Shown here: positions 60,262 through 64,000 of the stretch, piece by piece
Layout: each line of letters begins with the position of its first letter
Numbering within the stretch: position 1 is the stretch's first letter
NCBI GenBank assembly: GCA_024220505.1
Contig: JAKZZE010000033.1
Span: 1-64,000 of the forward strand
Length of the DNA: 64,000 nucleotides
Origin: Rhizopus arrhizus
Taxonomy: Eukaryota > Mucoromycota > Mucoromycetes > Mucorales > Rhizopodaceae
Direction: 5' to 3'
The notes under the pieces: model-generated
Databases searched by the model: none
What the model was told of the DNA's origin: nothing
Seen by the model: the letters and a program-made list of their open reading frames with translations, nothing else
Program-made: the position numbers and the translations under genes

Positions 60262-60453
60262 TTCATTCAAAGAACTTCCTGAACACTCGTAGGCGCAAGT
60301 TGAAAGGTGCGATGGTAGACATTTCTTTGCCCGACTTCGGAAGGGTTTTCTTTAATAAAAACTACCTAACTGCCCAAAGGCTACTGTCGGAGGGTGGGAC
60401 GATGGAGGGTTTTTTGCAATCCTTTCCCATTGCACGGTGGGGAGGATTTTTTT
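60262..60453 (+). ncRNA. Candidate structured non-coding RNA
   Basis: Much more G+C-rich than its surroundings and without an ORF. A TATA box (TATAAATA, 60213-60220) lies upstream. GGTAG (60314-60318) can pair with CTACC (60362-60366), enclosing a hairpin around CCGACTTCGG. The 3' end is a strong hairpin (60418-60447, AATCC...GGATT with CCCA/TGGG) running straight into seven T (60447-60453), like a Pol III terminator. It does not match U1, U2, U4, U5, U6, SRP or RNase P/MRP consensus pieces I know. The 5' end is unclear because a T-run at 60246-60260 would itself stop Pol III. Could be a lineage-specific snRNA or snoRNA, or chance structure. Confidence 0.4.
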
Positions 60454-62943
60454 ACACAAATTTTTAAATGAAAAATTATTTTAATTTGTTGGCCACTATT
60501 TCATTTTATTGTAATCCTCTACTTGCAGCTTTTTTTTTTGGCACTAGAATAAGGCTATAATGTATAAAAATATCAAATATGAAAAGTATAACTGATTTCA
60601 ACAGTACTTAGAAATAAATTGTTTTATACTACAGTTCTAGAACTAGTTTTAGAATACGATGTGATTGATATCAAACTGTATCTTTTTTTAATTCCATTCA
60701 AGAAATTTCTGTCTTGCGCTTTTTAAATGCAATCATGTTATCAGCAGCTTATTGTAAATTACAGCAACATACGATCCTATTCATCTTTTTTCTCTAAGCT
60801 TTAAAAGACTTTCTTTTATATGCTTGATATGATTTTTTTTCCCGCTATATATTTATTAGGTGCTACAAAGGAGGCAGTAGAAGCAACAGTAAAGCCTCTA
60901 TAACTTTATGCTATTCAACAAATCATTTGGACTTGGTCTGTTCACTGTAATACGTAGCTCTATGCTTTTGCTTAATTCAACCGGTTTTACTGTTATATTT
61001 TAAAACTTCCTTGCTTCTCAAATTGATACTGAAACTTTCATTGTAGTATTATCTAATTTTACTTCATGTTGTATTAGGCAATATCAATGTTGTTTGTAGC
61101 TTTTTTATTCAATAGCGATGAACTAATGCATCCATTGGCGATAGATACAAGTATAATTGGAGGTTTGTAGTTAGCCTAATCAGTGGTTTGTCTTCCCCTC
61201 AAATAGTAGTTTTGCCATACTCAAATAGCATTATAAAAAAAATGACGGGATGAAGCAAGTAGAATGTTGTGAATGAAAAGCAAAATGACTTGCAACATTG
61301 TCAATAACTTAGACAAGAAAAAGCAAAACGAAGCGGTATACTTTTTATTATATTTTGGTACGTTTTCAGATTTGAATCTTTTTTTATGGATGAAAATTTT
61401 AGTGTTTATTAAAATCCATCAAAAGAGTATGAGGATGAGAAATGATACAAGTGTATAAAACAGTGACATGCCACGAAAATACAAAAGATAGTAACATAGA
61501 GAGCTGTAGGCAGATGGCTTCAATATTTCTTTCTGGATTTAATTGGTGGCAATCTCATCCAAAACAGGTGTCTGTTCAAAAAGTGTTGCCAGTAAGCTTT
61601 CCATAAGATTTTTTTTTTGGTAAAATTTGAAATTAAAATAAACACCGTATTTTTCGAACTTATAGAAAAAAACAAAAAACAGTTTGGAGAAAAGTAACAA
61701 AGTAGTTTGGAAACAAAGTGGTAAAATTTTGAGATTAACTAATATGAGAAAGTTGAGGTGGCTTGAGATAGAACAAGCAGCGAAAGTAAAAGAGGGGAAT
61801 CAAACGATATAAATATATACAATAAACGTTAGTAAAAGATTACCATAAAAAATATTGTATGCAACTTATCCATTAAGCATCCTGACCATTCTCTTTTCAA
61901 GAAGCATTCTATACAATGTCTCGATGTGCATCGAATGTTACAAATGCCGACTACTATGGAAGATTCCTTGACTTTCCTTTTGAATTTATTGTCCACTCGT
62001 AAATTATGCTCTTGTAATCTGTTTCCTCTTGGTTTCTCCACTAGCCCACTATATGCCTGATTCTTTTGAGCTTGATCACCTTCATCATTAAAAATTGCCA
62101 CCCTCGCCTCCACTCTTTCCCGGAAGATGATTCTTGGCCGACTATGCTCCATCATTCATGAACTTGACTTCTTACGGCATGATAAGATACCTGTACTGCC
62201 ATTTAACCCGGGGCAACGAGTTCTTGATTGGATCTCATGATTATAACCAGTTCTTTACTTTTTCCCTACTTACCCCCTCCCCTTTCTCTTCTCTTTTTTC
62301 GCTTTGTCCTCTAGGGGTTTTTAGTTTATAATTTGATTTGGCCCGGATGGTACGATACTTTTAGATATCACAAGCTCAATGCGACCACTACAAATTTTAT
62401 TAATAAAATATCTTGTTTAAAGAGAAAACAAACAATTGATTGGGTCAACAACAAACTGCCAATTGGATTTGAACGTTCGCCAATTAGAGCTGTGATGTGG
62501 CCTTTCAGCTATAACACACGATTGAGCGTATGATCTATTTGTGTTTATTACTATTATCTTTTAAAAATAAATAAAGAGATTTTCTTCCATCTAAACAGTA
62601 AATTGCAAGTATTGCTGCCTCAATTTCAACAAAGCATAAGATTGCTATCCTAGTAGACACGAATCAGAAGCAACATAAACATTTAAGAATACCCTCTTTA
62701 AACTCTAAATTCACTTAATTATTTGGAGTGGGAATAAATTGTAAAGAGAATCCTTTTGTATTAAATACCATCGTTTTGTTCTTTTCATATGCTTTCAGTG
62801 AATAGAACTTTGCCTCAACATTGCAGAGCCTGTATTAGGTAACACTGTTTTGGGTGTCCGCCTTAATTTATGTTATGTATGCAACACTATGAAAGTTGCC
62901 TTTTTTGTCCTTTGCAAATAGAAGCTATTAAGACACAACTTTA
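60454..62943. other. Gene-poor A+T-rich stretch (right part)
   Basis: About 2.5 kb up to EMC1. The only coding-like segment is the decayed-looking ORF at 61829-62155 and its neighbourhood to about 62550. No RNA genes or mobile-element ends were recognised. Confidence 0.45.
61829..62155 (-). pseudogene. Isolated 108-codon ORF, possibly a remnant
   Basis: Starts MMEHSRPRIIFRERVEARVA. The first 75 residues have a varied, coding-like composition (less A+T-rich than the flanks), then the sequence grades into hydrophobic low-complexity residues. There is no recognisable domain and no plausible upstream exon. I suspect the remnant of a repeated or transposon-derived gene, without proof. Confidence 0.25.
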
Positions 62944-64000
62944 ATGTTTAGGATCACTTCTTGTGGTCTTTTATTCTTGATTTTGAGCATAGCTCATCTC
63001 TTTATACCCGTACTAGCCATTTATGAATCAGAGGCTGGTACATTTGATTGGCACCATGTCTGGATTGGGCATCCTCAAGAAGCTTTCAAAATTGATGATG
63101 ATCGCATTCTAGTTTATTCTGATCGAAACGTGTTTGCATCCCTTAATACATATACTGGAGCTGTTGGTAAACAAAAATAACATTTGCTTTATTTACAAAC
63201 TTATTCATGTGTGAATAGAATGGAGGCAAGTACTTGACAAACAACTAACTAGCTTTCAAGTATCCGACGCAGGTACGCTACAATGTGAAATCAAAAGAAC
63301 ATGACAGATTGCTTACTTTCCTTAGGTATTCTTACTGTATCCAGCGAGCCTGAATGCGTTCAGTTTTGGAATAAGACGAATGGCCAACTAATTTGGGAAT
63401 TCAACTTACCACAAGACAAACAGATTGGAAATGCAGAACCTATTTTATGGAATAACGGTGAGGTTATCATATTTCTGGGAAGCGAAGAACTTTTAAAAAT
63501 AACAAAGAAAGGCGAGATCGCATGGAAATGGTTAAAGCCAGTGTAAAAAAGAAAAAAGAATATTGTATGTTGTAATTCTAATTTTTACTCATTTTTTTTG
63601 TGACAGGAAAGAAGGCGATATGATAAAGATGATTGAGAAGGATGAACACATTTATGTAGTCGTAGAGCCAGAGGAAGATATTGATGCTCCTTATTTCTTT
63701 ATAAGTATTATTGATAAACTTAGTGGGGAAATGAAAAAAACACTCCAAATTCACTGCAATTCTGGCTTCAGTCATATTACTTACATTGGGGATTATGTAT
63801 TTTGGATTGAAGAGGATGAGTTAAAATGGACACCTATCTATATGAAAGATATTCAAACTGCTGGGATTCAGGTTGGATAGCATAATAGGATACAATGAAA
63901 GTTGTACTAAAATGTACTTTTATGCCTATATTGTAGGAACTTGTAAAATCAACTCCCATTGCTGATGAGTTCATTCCCTCTCAAATCAGTCTTTTTGGCA
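62944..64000 (+). CDS. EMC1: ER membrane protein complex subunit 1 (EMC1), N-terminal part, runs off the window
   Basis: Exons 62944-63166, 63219-63272, 63326-63542, 63607-63871 and 63937 onward (open at 64000). The signal peptide (MFRITSCGLLFLILSIAHLF, then IPVLA) is followed by IYESEAGTFDWHHVWIGHP, the characteristic EMC1 luminal start. After that come beta-propeller PQQ/WD-like strands (VYSDRNVFASLNTYTGAVEW, ILTVSSEPECVQFWNKTNGQ, IWEFNLP). EMC inserts and stabilises membrane proteins at the ER; EMC1 supplies its largest luminal domain. About 270 residues are visible of a protein normally about 900-1,000 long. Confidence 0.82.

Overview
The window is nuclear DNA from a fungus, most likely an early-diverging Mucorales-type mould (a Rhizopus/Mucor relative). 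The basis is A+T-rich intergenic DNA, densely packed genes, and many short GT-AG introns (about 50-75 nt). The proteins recognised, such as an Ecl1-family factor, SMG6, THADA/Trm732 and Cdc73, are fungal or general eukaryotic. The species call is inference; no rDNA or other marker is present.

Left part (1-20.5 kb): a retroelement-like ORF, a 100-bp MITE and a U6 snRNA-like sequence between 15-bp direct repeats. These are followed by RPL14, an SMG6-like NMD endonuclease and SET2 (both with broken reading frames), a bHLH factor, TFIIIA, a roadblock dynein light chain, an Ase1/PRC1 microtubule bundler, the beta subunit of methylcrotonyl-CoA carboxylase, the COX assembly factor PET191/COA5 and the TRAPP subunit BET3.

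Centre (20.5-27.5 kb): the most unusual object here. A 7,017-bp unit is bounded by TA dinucleotides and built as two near-identical, about 2-kb arms in inverted orientation. Each arm carries a Tc1/mariner/IS630-type DD34E transposase gene. Transposon termini occur only at the outer ends, so the whole behaves like one giant-TIR element. Its 3-kb interior holds a PD-(D/E)XK nuclease-like gene split by a solo LTR (exact 5-bp target duplication, host frame restored on excision) and a 292-bp Helitron-like insertion. The MITE at 1.06 kb has termini 22/25 identical to those of the big element.

Right part (27.9-64 kb): a VC0807-type membrane protein, an Ecl1-family factor, RBBP4/Hat2/Msi1, phosphatase inhibitor 2, an Rpr2/Rpp21/Snm1-type RNase P/MRP protein, a SAM+HMG-box protein, a degenerate multicopper oxidase, an atypical Oca-type phosphatase, CDC73, TSR3, RNR1, a 2,046-residue THADA/Trm732 homologue, a RanBP3/Yrb2-like protein, a 5.9-kb gene-poor stretch with a possible structured RNA, and the start of EMC1.

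Themes: many genes are housekeeping (translation, tRNA/rRNA modification, chromatin and Pol II elongation: SET2, CDC73, RBBP4). Genes are packed with 20-350 bp gaps, tail-to-tail pairs and divergent promoters, so the 7-kb transposon, the LTR/Helitron nest and the 57-63 kb desert stand out. All exon boundaries were inferred by eye from frame continuity and splice consensus, and checked for total length divisible by three except in the SMG6-like and SET2 models, where a 1-nt correction is needed, and in the open-ended EMC1 model.
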